Source: Prauserella flavalba (GTDB lineage: Bacteria; Actinomycetota; Actinomycetes; Mycobacteriales; Pseudonocardiaceae). From it: a stretch of DNA of 64,000 bases. The notes beneath the pieces are model-generated. The model did not search any database, was not told the origin of the DNA, and was given only the letters and a program-made list of their open reading frames with translations. The translations under genes were made by a program, and so were the position numbers. This document shows, one piece after another, positions 15,460 through 22,876 of this stretch (positions are counted from its first letter, which is position 1; each line of letters begins with the position of its first letter). Location of the stretch: NCBI RefSeq assembly GCF_003202235.1, contig NZ_MASU01000002.1, positions 496,001 to 560,000 on the forward strand, written 5' to 3'.

Positions 15460-16389
15460 TCAGCCCCGCGCCGCGGGCCTCCGGTACCAGGACGTCCACA
15501 GTGGCCGGTAGCCCTGCGCGTACCAGAACGGCGTCGAGCGCGGGCTGGCCAGCGCGTGGTGCAGCAGCACGGCGTCCATCCCCGCCTCGTCGAACAGCTG
15601 GTGCACGTGCGCGGCGAGGGCCGAACCGACACCGGTGCTGCGGGCCTCCTCGGCGACGTGCATCGAGGCCAGGTAGCCGGCCCGCTCCACGGCGACGTAG
15701 CCGCTGATCCAGTCGGCGGCCGGCGGCAGCTCGACGTGCACGAAGCCGAGCGGCTTGCCGTAGAGCTCCGCGATCCACAGCGACGGCACGGCCGCGCCCG
15801 CGTCGGCGAGCAGCCCACGGGTGGCGTCGGTGATCGCGCGCTCCTCGTCCTCGCGCCGGGTCACCAGGCCGAACTGCGCGTCGTACTGCCGCAGCTCCAA
15901 CTGCAACCGCACCAGCGTGGCCAGTTCGGACGGTTCCGCCTGCCGGATGCGCACACCGGGCACCGCGGGCGGACCACTCGCCAGCCGGTCGGCGGGCCGG
16001 ACGGCGAGCACCCGCGTCGGGGCGAACCCCCGGCGCAGCAGCTCACCGGTCCCGACCGTGTCCCTGCTCGGCCGGGTCACCACGGCGGCGCTGTCCCAGT
16101 CGGTGGCCTCCGTCTCCTCCAGCAGCCGGTCCCACTCCGTGAGCAGGGAACCGAACGCAGCACCGGGATCGGTCCCTCCGAGCCGGACGTCGAGGCGGTA
16201 CTCGGTGAGCGGCCGCCACAGCGCCTCTGGCGTTCCCGGTTCGACGCGTGAGCGGGTCGCGAGCGCCATCCCGTCCCGGGTCGTCAGCCGGGTCCCGCCC
16301 TCGGGGTTCAACGGCGAGGGCTTCGGCAGCAGTGCGTCCGCCGCGGCCAGCCGCTTGGCGTGCTCCGCGGCGATGGCATCGATCTCCAT
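15460..16389 (-). CDS. GNAT family N-acetyltransferase
   Basis: A 309-residue protein with one convincing C-terminal GNAT domain (about 145-300). The acetyl-CoA loop reads ASMHVAEEARSTGVGSALAAHV (Q/R-x-x-G-x-G/A pattern), followed by the DAVLLHHALAS strand and SRSTPFWYAQGYRPLWTSWYRR, typical of the last GNAT strands. The N-terminal half (about 30-140) may be a degenerate second GNAT fold. The substrate is unknown. It is monocistronic, with its stop near the lon upstream region and its start facing a 238 bp spacer shared with the GGDEF-EAL gene. Confidence 0.82.
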   Translation of the reverse strand: MEIDAIAAEHAKRLAAADALLPKPSPLNPEGGTRLTTRDGMALATRSRVEPGTPEALWRPLTEYRLDVRLGGTDPGAAFGSLLTEWDRLLEETEATDWDSAAVVTRPSRDTVGTGELLRRGFAPTRVLAVRPADRLASGPPAVPGVRIRQAEPSELATLVRLQLELRQYDAQFGLVTRREDEERAITDATRGLLADAGAAVPSLWIAELYGKPLGFVHVELPPAADWISGYVAVERAGYLASMHVAEEARSTGVGSALAAHVHQLFDEAGMDAVLLHHALASPRSTPFWYAQGYRPLWTSWYRRPAARG

Positions 16390-16462
16390 TCCCTAATCCA
16401 ACCCGACGTGGTATGAGGTATGTCACTCGGGGATCGACTACTGGCGGCGACCATGAGGACCG

Positions 16463-16529
16463 TGAGATCACCCCCGCCGAGGCTGACGTATCACTTCGTT
16501 GGTGGCGCGTTAACCCTGAGGTGATCTCA
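16463..16529. promoter_or_regulatory. Distant 10-bp inverted repeat upstream of the GGDEF-EAL gene
   Basis: TGAGATCACC (16463-16472) and its exact complement GGTGATCTCA (16520-16529), 47 nt apart, in the spacer between two divergent genes. The arrangement fits paired operator half sites or a looped structure. No regulator is known for it. Confidence 0.45.
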
Positions 16530-16627
16530 TGGCGTTCGGATCGAGGCCTTGATACGCCCTCCGGGGTACAGTGATGCCTCGTTCGCGAGCTGGCCCCTGT
16601 GGCACAGCGGGACGGAAGGGAGGTTGC

Positions 16628-19270
16628 ATGCCGGACGCGCACGACGAGTCCGTCGGATCCAGTGCGGCTGCAGCCGAGGCACCTGCCTCTCGTCCGAGTG
16701 GTCCCGCGTCCGCCGAGGCCAGGACCGATGAACGGAGATTCCGTTACTACACGGTTGCCGTGCTGCCGCTGAGCCTGCTCGCGGCGGCCGCGGTGTCACT
16801 GTGGCAACCGTTCGAAGGTTCGGTCCACCTGTGGTGGATCGGACCACTGCTCGCACTCGCGTTCCTCGGAGCGGAACAGCTCGGGGTCAACGTCGACGTG
16901 CGCAGTGGCATCTCCTGGACCATCTCGTTCACGGAGATCCCGCTCGTCATCGGCTTCTTCGTCGCGCCCTTCGAGGTGGTGCTCGGCGCGCACGTCGTCG
17001 CGGGCGTCACCACCCTGCTCGCCAGGAAGGTCACCGGGCGCGTCCTCTACAACGCGGGCGCGTTCATCTTCGAGGTCACCAGCGCGTTCGCCGTGGCCGG
17101 ACTGGTCAAGCAGGCCCTCGGCAGCGGGCCGGGCGAGATGCCGTGGCTCGCGGCACTCGCGGGCACCCTCACCGCGCCGCTCGCCAGCACGCTGCTGGCG
17201 ATGGCCGCCGTGCGGGTGCTGCGCCGCCGCATGCGGGTCGGCACGGCGCTGAGGCTCGCGGGCCGCATCCTCGTGGTCGGCTTCGTCAACGCCTCGGTGG
17301 GCCTCACCGGCTACCTCGTCATCTCCAAGACCCCCGAGGCGTGGCCGATCGTGCTGGCCGTCAGCCTCGGCCTGGCCGCGCTGTACTGGGCCTACTCCGA
17401 CCTGCTGCGTGAGCAGCGCGACATGGAGGCCCTCTCAGACGTGAGCCTGATGGTCGCCCGCTCCGGCCAGCAGGCGGCCGCGCGCCCCGCGAGCCTCGGC
17501 GACGAGCTCGGCCAGGAGGTCGACTTCGGCGAATGGTCCACGATCGCCGAACGGATCAAGGACCAGCTCGCCGCCGCCAGGGTCGTGCTCCGGCTGCGGC
17601 TCGAACCCGACGAGCCGATGCGCTCCGTCGTCGCGGGCGAAGAGCTCCCGGTGAACTTCGTCCGCCCCGACGACCCGCTGCTGCGCCTGCCCGGCGCGCA
17701 CGTGCGGCACTTCCGGATCACCGAGGCCAACCCCGAGGTGCGCGCCGCGCTGCTCGACCGGGGCGCGCAGGAATCGCTCGTGGTGCCGCTGCGCAGTGCC
17801 AACCAGCTGCTCGGTGTGGTCGAGGCGCACGACCGACTCTCGCGCTGGCGCGGCTTCGGCAAGTACGACGTGCAGCTGCTCGGCACGATGGCCAGCCACC
17901 TGGCGACCGCGCTCGACAACCGCAGGCTGCTCGCCACGCTGCGCCACGACGCCTACCACGACCCGCTCACCGGCCTGCTCAACCGGCCCGGTTTCCGGCA
18001 GGTCGCCCGCGAACCGCTGCGCGAGCGCGTGCAGTCCGTGGTGCTGCGGGTGGACCTCGACGTGTTCTCCCAGGTCAGCGACGCCCTCGGCTACGCGTGG
18101 GCCGACCGCATGGTGATGGCGGCCGGCCGGCGCATCCGCGACGTGCTCGGCCCCGAGGTCTCACTCGCGCGGCTCGAAGGGGCCTCCTTCGCGGCCCTGC
18201 TCGTCGGCTGCCTGCCCGACGAGGCGCACCGCATCGCCGAGCGCCTCCGGGCCCAGCTGTCCGCCCCGTACCCCGTCGACCGGCTCACCGTCGAGGCCAA
18301 CGCCGTGGTCGGCTACGCCTCCACGAGCTCGGAGGAGAACGGTCACCTGGTGGACGTCGACACGCTCCTGCAGCGCGCCGACATGGCCGTGCGCGCCACG
18401 CGCGGCGGCGAGGAGGTCCGCGGCTACGTGCCGAGCATGGGCCAGATCTTCCTCCGCCGGTTCCAGATGGTCACCCAGTTCCGCCAGGCACTGGAGGAGG
18501 GCCAGGTCAGCGTCCACTACCAGCCGAAGGTCTCGCTGCCCGGCAAGCACGTGCTGGGCGTCGAGGCGCTCGTGCGCTGGCAGCACCCGGAGTTCGGCCG
18601 GGTCGACCCCGACGAGTTCGTGCCCGCGGTGGAGGCGGCGGGGCTCGTGGGCGCGCTGACGTCGTTCGTGCTCGACAAGGCGCTCGACCGCGTGCGCCGC
18701 TGGCTCGACGAGGGCCTGCGCATCTCGGTCGCCGTGAACCTCTCCGTGCGCAACCTCGCCGACGACGAGTTCCCGGCCAAGGTCTCCGCCGCGCTCGAAC
18801 GCTTCGGGGTTCCCGCCGAGCTGCTGACGTTCGAGCTGACCGAGTCGGGCGTGATGGCCGACCCGCAGCGGGCGCTGCCGATCCTGCGGCAGCTGCACGG
18901 GCTCGGCATCGTGCTCGCCGTCGACGACTTCGGCACCGGCTACTCGTCGCTGGCCTACCTGCGCCAGCTGCCCGTCGACCAGGTCAAGATCGACAAGAGC
19001 TTCGTGCTCGGCATGGGCACCGATCTCGGCGACCTCGCCGTCGTGCGTTCGATCGTCGAGCTGGGCCACTCGCTGGGCCTGACGGTGGTCGCGGAGGGCG
19101 TCGAGGAGGACGTCGCGCGCGACCAGCTGGAGGCGATGGGCTGCGACGTGGCTCAGGGCTACCTGATCTCGCGGCCGTTGTCGGAGGAGCGGCTGGAGGC
19201 GTGGCTGCAGGCTCGCACGGCCCGTTCGCTCGGGCACCACTCCGAAATCGTCCTGACCCTGCTGACCTGA
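16628..19270 (+). CDS. Membrane GAF-GGDEF-EAL protein, probable cyclic-di-GMP phosphodiesterase
   Basis: An 880-residue signalling protein. Order: cytoplasmic leader (1-38), about eight membrane helices (about 40-255), a GAF-like sensor domain (about 285-435), GGDEF (about 440-600) and EAL (about 610-865). The GGDEF signature is replaced by RLEGASF near residue 515-521, so cyclase activity should be lost. The EAL domain keeps EALVRW (646), VNLSVRN, ELTES, DDFGTGYSS, KIDKSF, VAEGVE and AQGY, all the metal and substrate residues, so hydrolysis of cyclic di-GMP is expected. The start is ATG 16628 with GGGAGG upstream; an in-frame ATG at 16571 lacks one. Confidence 0.9.
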   Translation: MPDAHDESVGSSAAAAEAPASRPSGPASAEARTDERRFRYYTVAVLPLSLLAAAAVSLWQPFEGSVHLWWIGPLLALAFLGAEQLGVNVDVRSGISWTISFTEIPLVIGFFVAPFEVVLGAHVVAGVTTLLARKVTGRVLYNAGAFIFEVTSAFAVAGLVKQALGSGPGEMPWLAALAGTLTAPLASTLLAMAAVRVLRRRMRVGTALRLAGRILVVGFVNASVGLTGYLVISKTPEAWPIVLAVSLGLAALYWAYSDLLREQRDMEALSDVSLMVARSGQQAAARPASLGDELGQEVDFGEWSTIAERIKDQLAAARVVLRLRLEPDEPMRSVVAGEELPVNFVRPDDPLLRLPGAHVRHFRITEANPEVRAALLDRGAQESLVVPLRSANQLLGVVEAHDRLSRWRGFGKYDVQLLGTMASHLATALDNRRLLATLRHDAYHDPLTGLLNRPGFRQVAREPLRERVQSVVLRVDLDVFSQVSDALGYAWADRMVMAAGRRIRDVLGPEVSLARLEGASFAALLVGCLPDEAHRIAERLRAQLSAPYPVDRLTVEANAVVGYASTSSEENGHLVDVDTLLQRADMAVRATRGGEEVRGYVPSMGQIFLRRFQMVTQFRQALEEGQVSVHYQPKVSLPGKHVLGVEALVRWQHPEFGRVDPDEFVPAVEAAGLVGALTSFVLDKALDRVRRWLDEGLRISVAVNLSVRNLADDEFPAKVSAALERFGVPAELLTFELTESGVMADPQRALPILRQLHGLGIVLAVDDFGTGYSSLAYLRQLPVDQVKIDKSFVLGMGTDLGDLAVVRSIVELGHSLGLTVVAEGVEEDVARDQLEAMGCDVAQGYLISRPLSEERLEAWLQARTARSLGHHSEIVLTLLT

Positions 19271-19288
19271 GGTTTTTCCGTTGCGGAC

Positions 19289-19303
19289 CCCCGGTTTCCG
19301 GGG
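19289..19303 (+). terminator. Possible terminator after the GGDEF-EAL gene
   Basis: CCCCGG-TTT-CCGGGG forms a 6-bp GC hairpin 18 bp after the stop codon and before tRNA-Thr. It is short and lacks a U-tract, so the call is weak. Confidence 0.35.
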
Positions 19304-19345
19304 CCGGGACGGCCTCAGGTACTCTTTTCGAGGCTCGTTGAGCAC

Positions 19346-19418
19346 GCCCCTTTAGCTCAGTCGGCAGAGCGTCTCCATGGTAAGGAGAAGGTCTACGGTT
19401 CGATTCCGTAAAGGGGCT
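19346..19418 (+). tRNA. tRNA-Thr (GGT)
   Basis: A 73-nt cloverleaf. Acceptor GCCCCTT pairs with AAGGGGC, with a T discriminator. The D arm has AGCTCAGTCGGCAGAGC, the anticodon stem-loop TCTCC-ATGGTAA-GGAGA with anticodon GGT reading ACC/ACT, and the T arm GGTTCGATTCC. The 3' CCA is not encoded. Confidence 0.96.
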
Positions 19419-19472
19419 CGGAGGTCTGGGCCGCGATGCGTAAGCTTGTGTATCGCGGCCTGGGTCGTGTGA

Positions 19473-19545
19473 GGCGGTGTAGCTCAGTTGGCAGAGCAAG
19501 CGGCTCATAATCGCTGTGTCGCCGGTTCAAGTCCGGCCACCGCTA
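19473..19545 (+). tRNA. tRNA-Met (CAT), elongator
   Basis: A 73-nt cloverleaf. Acceptor GGCGGTG pairs with CACCGCT (one G-U). The anticodon loop CTCATAA carries CAT and the T arm has GGTTCAAGTCC. The first acceptor pair and the anticodon stem, which lacks three G-C pairs, fit an elongator rather than an initiator. It lies 54 nt after tRNA-Thr, probably in the same transcript. Confidence 0.95.
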
Positions 19546-19563
19546 CGCGAGTGGGCGGGCTGT

Positions 19564-19652
19564 GTTTGCGCAAGCGCAAACCGCCTCGCTTCGCCATGAC
19601 ATGGGGGGTACAGCCCCCCAAGCCCCCGCCCGGAGGGGCTCCGCCCCCCGGA
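19564..19652 (+). repeat. Cluster of three hairpins between tRNA-Met and rpmG
   Basis: Three successive inverted repeats: GTTTGCGC/GCGCAAAC (19564-19581), GGGGGG-TACAG-CCCCCC (19603-19619) and CCGGAGGGG/CCCCCCGG (about 19630-19651). They probably end the tRNA transcript or guide its processing before rpmG. Confidence 0.55.
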
Positions 19653-19695
19653 CCCCCCGGCATGGTGGGTACGAGTAGCTAGTAGAGGAGCCGAA

Positions 19696-19860
19696 GTGGC
19701 TGCCACCGACGTGCGACCGAAGATCACGCTGGCGTGCGAGGAGTGCAAGCACCGCAACTACATCACCAGGAAGAACCGGCGTAACGACCCGGACCGCCTG
19801 GAGATGAAGAAGTTCTGCCCGAACTGCGGTACGCACCGCAACCACAAGGAGACTCGCTGA
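19696..19860 (+). CDS. rpmG: 50S ribosomal protein L33
   Basis: A 54-residue ribosomal protein ([20 protein letters not shown]...). It has the zinc-binding pairs CEEC near residues 14-17 and CPNC near 42-45, so it is the zinc-containing form (C+), which actinobacteria often pair with a zinc-free copy elsewhere. The segment [20 protein letters not shown] is the L33 core. The start is GTG 19696 after GAGGAG. The position before hadA/hadB and tRNA-Trp-secE matches mycobacteria. Confidence 0.95.
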   Translation: MAATDVRPKITLACEECKHRNYITRKNRRNDPDRLEMKKFCPNCGTHRNHKETR

Positions 19861-19877
19861 GTTCCTGAGTCGACGAG

Positions 19878-19911
19878 AGGCCGCTCCCGGTGTTCGGGGG
19901 CGGCCTTTTTG
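19878..19911 (+). terminator. rpmG intrinsic terminator
   Basis: A 12-bp stem (AGGCCGCTCCCG with CGGGGGCGGCCT, one G-U) and a short loop, followed by TTTTTG. A classic factor-independent terminator, 18 bp after the rpmG stop. Confidence 0.85.
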
Positions 19912-19920
19912 TTCGCCATC

Positions 19921-19941
19921 TCGTTGGAAAGAATCCAACGA
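19921..19941. promoter_or_regulatory. Palindrome upstream of the S1 protease gene
   Basis: TCGTTGGA-AAGAA-TCCAACGA is an 8-bp perfect inverted repeat with a 5-nt centre, 72 bp upstream of the protease start. It could be a repressor or activator site controlling the secreted protease; no partner regulator is adjacent. Confidence 0.45.
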
Positions 19942-20012
19942 AAGACGCTAGCGGTTCGTGCGTGACTGGCCTCACTCTAACGGGTGACAACCCTGCGAAA
20001 GTGAGAACCGGT

Positions 20013-21104
20013 ATGAACATCAAGTCCAGAACCGCGATCACCCTGGCAGCCAGCGCCTTCACGCTGGGTCTCCTGGCCCCCACGGTGGCGTCCGCAACGA
20101 GTATCGAGGGCTACTCGAGCGACGTCGCCGGTGCGGCCATCGCCACCATCACCTCCGAACGAGGCATCACCGAGGCCGCCGCCCAGCGGCTCCTCGAGGC
20201 GCAGCAGGCAGGCGCCCAGACCCTCACCGAGGTCACCGCGGCGCTCGGCGCCCAGCACGCCGGCAGTTACCTCGACGCGCAAGGCCGCCCGGTCGTCAAC
20301 GTCACGAGCGATGGCGCCGCCGCGAAGGTGGAGCAGGCCGGCGCGACCGCCAAGGTCGTCACCCGCTCGGCGGCCGAACTCGCCGAGGCGCGCGGCACGC
20401 TCGACGCGCTGCCCGCCGTCGCGCACACCTCACTGGGGCTCGACCCGACCACCAACCAGCTCGTGCTGACCGTCGCCGACGCCGCGGACGACAGCGCGGC
20501 CGCGAAGCTCGTCTCGGCCGCGGAGGGGCTCGGCGGCGCCGTGCGCGTCGAACACGTCGCGGGCGGCATGCACAAGGCCATCTACAACGGCGAGGCCATC
20601 ACCGGCGGCGGCAGCCGCTGCTCGGCGGGCTTCAACACCAACCGCGACGGGCAGAACTACATCGTTGACGCGGGCCACTGCACGGGCGCCGTCGCCGAGT
20701 GGAACGTCGGCCCCTCGGTGGACGCCAGCTTCCCCGACAACGACTACGGCCTGATCCAGAACACCACCGGCAGCGCCCCCGGCGAGGTCACGCTGTGGGA
20801 CGGCTCGACGCAGCCCATCACCTCGGCCGCCGACGCCACGGTCGGCCAGGAGATCTGTAAGAGCGGCTCCACGACCAACCTGACCTGCGGCACCGTGCAG
20901 GCCGTCGACGTGACCGTGAACTACGCGGAGGGCTCGGTCCACCAGCTGGTGCAGACCTCGGCCGCGGTGAACTCCGGTGACTCCGGCGGCTGCATGTTCG
21001 CGGGCAGCGTCGGCCTCGGCATCACCTCCGGCATGGGCGGCGGCAGCTCGTTCTTCCAGCCCGTCGTCGAGGCCCTCAACGCCTACGGCGTGGCCCTGAA
21101 CTAG
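20013..21104 (+). CDS. Secreted S1 family serine protease (alpha-lytic/streptogrisin type)
   Basis: A 363-residue pre-pro-protease. The Sec signal peptide is residues 1 to about 29 (MNIKSRTAITLAASAFTLG... ending ATVASA-like). The pro region (about 30-190) contains an alpha-lytic pro-domain that folds the enzyme. The mature protease (about 191-363) has the catalytic His in DAGHC, Asp in FPDNDYGLI and Ser in NSGDSGGCMF, with paired cysteines around the His and Ser and a third pair (CKSGSTTNLTC). The start ATG 20013 gives a proper signal peptide; an in-frame ATG at 19890 lies in the rpmG terminator. It acts outside the cell. It is an accessory gene inserted between rpmG and hadA. Confidence 0.93.
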   Translation: MNIKSRTAITLAASAFTLGLLAPTVASATSIEGYSSDVAGAAIATITSERGITEAAAQRLLEAQQAGAQTLTEVTAALGAQHAGSYLDAQGRPVVNVTSDGAAAKVEQAGATAKVVTRSAAELAEARGTLDALPAVAHTSLGLDPTTNQLVLTVADAADDSAAAKLVSAAEGLGGAVRVEHVAGGMHKAIYNGEAITGGGSRCSAGFNTNRDGQNYIVDAGHCTGAVAEWNVGPSVDASFPDNDYGLIQNTTGSAPGEVTLWDGSTQPITSAADATVGQEICKSGSTTNLTCGTVQAVDVTVNYAEGSVHQLVQTSAAVNSGDSGGCMFAGSVGLGITSGMGGGSSFFQPVVEALNAYGVALN

Positions 21105-21115
21105 CGACACGGACA

Positions 21116-21159
21116 ACCGGGGGCCGTGAGGGCAGGCCAAGGCCCGCACGGCCCCCGGT
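21116..21159 (+). terminator. Terminator after the S1 protease gene
   Basis: A perfect 13-bp GC-rich inverted repeat (ACCGGGGGCCGTG with CACGGCCCCCGGT) around an 18-nt loop, 11 bp after the stop. It ends 11 bp before the hadA start, so it may also structure the hadA leader. Confidence 0.7.
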
Positions 21160-21170
21160 AACCTGCACGG

Positions 21171-21614
21171 GTGCCCCTGGATCCCTCTTTCATCGGCCGG
21201 ACGTACCCACCCACCAGCACCTACGAGGTGAGCCGGGCGAAGATCGCCGAGTTCGCCGACGCGATCGGTGACGACAGCCCCCTTTACCGCGACCCGGCCG
21301 CGGCCGAGGCGGCGGGCTATCCCGACGTCATCGCGCCGCCGACCTTCCTGACGATCATCAACCTCGCCTCGATCAACGCGATCGTCGCCGACCCCGAACT
21401 CGGCCTCGACTACTCGCGCATGGTCCACGGCGACCAGCGCTTCACCCACCACCGCCCGGTGCGCGCGGGTGACGAGCTGCGGCTGACCACGCACATCGAC
21501 GACATCTTCGTCCGCGCGGGCAACGACTTCCTGAGCGTCCACGCCGACGTCGAGACCGTTGACGGTGAGCCGGTCTGCACCACGTACGCCCAGCTCGTGG
21601 TGAGGGGAGAATGA
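21171..21614 (+). CDS. hadA: (3R)-hydroxyacyl-ACP dehydratase subunit HadA (hot-dog/MaoC-like)
   Basis: A 147-residue hot-dog protein of the N-terminal MaoC-like (FAS1_DH) class: FIGRTYPPTSTYEVSRAKI, then FADAIGDDSPLYRD, ending with the GEPVCTTYAQLVVRG strand. It lacks the catalytic D-x-N-P-x-H of true MaoC subunits and so should be the substrate-holding partner of HadB. In mycobacteria the HadA/HadB dimer dehydrates beta-hydroxyacyl-ACP in the FAS-II cycle that elongates mycolate precursors. The locus (rpmG-hadA-hadB-tRNA-Trp-secE) is the same here. The start is GTG 21171; no good ribosome binding site is seen. The stop overlaps the hadB start. Confidence 0.85.
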   Translation: MPLDPSFIGRTYPPTSTYEVSRAKIAEFADAIGDDSPLYRDPAAAEAAGYPDVIAPPTFLTIINLASINAIVADPELGLDYSRMVHGDQRFTHHRPVRAGDELRLTTHIDDIFVRAGNDFLSVHADVETVDGEPVCTTYAQLVVRGE

Positions 21615-22018
21615 GCATGAACGTCGGAGACGAGCTGCCCGGCCTTTCCGTGCACGTCACCAGGGACCAGCTGGTGCGCTACGCGGGCGCGTCGCTGGAC
21701 TTCAACCCGATCCACTGGAACGAGCGCTTCGCCACGGAGGTCGGCCTCCCGAACGTGATCGCGCACGGGATGCTGACGATGGCGCTCGGCGGCCGCATGA
21801 TCAGCGACTGGCTCGGTGACCCCGGCCGCGTCGTCGAGTACGGCGTGCGGTTCACCAGGCCTGTCGTGGTGCCCGACGACGCCGAGGGCGCACTCGTGGA
21901 GTTCACCGGCAAGATCGGCGAGGTCCGCGACGACGGCACTGCCCGCGTCGACATCACCGCGAAGTTCGACGGCAAGACCGTGCTGGGCAAGGCGCAGGCC
22001 GTGGTGCGCGTCGCCTGA
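21611..22018 (+). CDS. hadB: (3R)-hydroxyacyl-ACP dehydratase subunit HadB (MaoC-like)
   Basis: A 135-residue MaoC-type hot-dog hydratase. The catalytic motif reads YAGASLDFNPIHWNERFA (about residues 24-42), with the Asp/His pair of R-specific hydratases, then GLPNVIAHGMLTMALGGRM, the helix that covers the site. It is the catalytic partner of HadA. The ATG at 21611 overlaps the hadA stop (ATGA); ATG 21617 is a possible alternative. No hadC follows: the next genes are on the opposite strand. A true mycolate role would need mycolic acids in this organism; otherwise a general acyl or polyketide-type dehydration is possible. Confidence 0.87.
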   Translation: MSMNVGDELPGLSVHVTRDQLVRYAGASLDFNPIHWNERFATEVGLPNVIAHGMLTMALGGRMISDWLGDPGRVVEYGVRFTRPVVVPDDAEGALVEFTGKIGEVRDDGTARVDITAKFDGKTVLGKAQAVVRVA

Positions 22019-22020
22019 CG

Positions 22021-22869
22021 TCAGCGGATGACCCCGAGCACGGCGTCGGCGAGCGCCCGTTCGCCGCGCGCCGTCGGATGCAGCGGGTGGGCGCCGGTCA
22101 CCGGCTCCAGGCCCTCCACCCAGCGCGACTCCGGCGGCGCGCACACGCCGTGGCCCCTCGTGGGCGTCACCGTGTCGGCGTACTCGGCGCCGTGCTTCGC
22201 CGCCTGCTCGGCGAGCATCGCGTTGAGGGCGTCCAGGCCCTGTCGCAGCGACGGGATCCGGTCGACGGACTCGGGATACTCGAGCGCACACTCACCGGCG
22301 TCGGTGGGCAGGATCGTCGGGTAGCCGACCACGATCACTCTGGCCGAGGGCGCCCGCTCGGCGATCTCGTCCAGTGCCGACCCGAGCCGGCTGCCGACCT
22401 CCGCCAGCACCGAGGCCAGCCACTCCGGCACCCCGGCGGCGTTCATGTCCAGGCACGCGGCTCCGCGCGCGCACTCGGCCGCGCGCTCGATGAGGTTCAC
22501 GTCGTTGCCGCCGATGCCCAGCGTCACCAGCGCCGTGTCGGGCCTCAGCGCGTCGAGCTGAGGCGGGTTGGTGCCCTGCGGCGTCGGCTGTGGCGCGGTC
22601 AGGTTCTCGGTGCGTGCGCCGCCGCAGCTGACGTCGGAGAGCTTCTCCACGCCCAGCTCGGCGGCGATCAGGCGCGGGTAGTTGTGGTCCGAGCGCAGGC
22701 ACCCGCTCGGCACGCCCGTGGGCGTGCCGGTGCCCGGACCCGAAACGTAGGAGTCGCCGAGCGCGACGTAGTGCCCAGCGTGCGGTGCGGTGCCGTCGAC
22801 GGCGTCCGCACCCGGTGTGCAGGCGCCGGCGACCGCGGCGAGCAGCGCGGTCGCCAGCGCCTTGCGCAC
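22021..22869 (-). CDS. Secreted SGNH/GDSL-family hydrolase
   Basis: A 282-residue exported esterase/lipase-like protein. A signal sequence (VRKALATALLAAVAGAC) ends in a cysteine; the AGAC context is a weak lipobox, so it is either a lipoprotein or cleaved nearby. Catalytic blocks: GDSYVSGPG (Ser, block I), GIGGNDVN (Gly/Asn, blocks II-III) and HPTARGERALAD (Asp/His region, block V). Cysteine pairs fit the disulfides of the Streptomyces scabies esterase group. The start is GTG 22869, 7 nt after the aspC stop, so it is probably co-transcribed with aspC. It converges on hadB with 2 bp between stops. The substrate is unknown. Confidence 0.85.
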   Translation of the reverse strand: MRKALATALLAAVAGACTPGADAVDGTAPHAGHYVALGDSYVSGPGTGTPTGVPSGCLRSDHNYPRLIAAELGVEKLSDVSCGGARTENLTAPQPTPQGTNPPQLDALRPDTALVTLGIGGNDVNLIERAAECARGAACLDMNAAGVPEWLASVLAEVGSRLGSALDEIAERAPSARVIVVGYPTILPTDAGECALEYPESVDRIPSLRQGLDALNAMLAEQAAKHGAEYADTVTPTRGHGVCAPPESRWVEGLEPVTGAHPLHPTARGERALADAVLGVIR

Positions 22870-22876
22870 GGTGTGC

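Noticed and set aside
12500-15511. About 1000-codon forward frame across dedA and antisense to lon
   Set aside because: It crosses two certain genes in a wrong frame and runs through the palindrome; low-complexity product.
19564-19652. CRISPR-like or tRNA-associated integration site
   Set aside because: No repeated direct units, no integrase and no duplicated tRNA 3' end; only three GC-rich hairpins.
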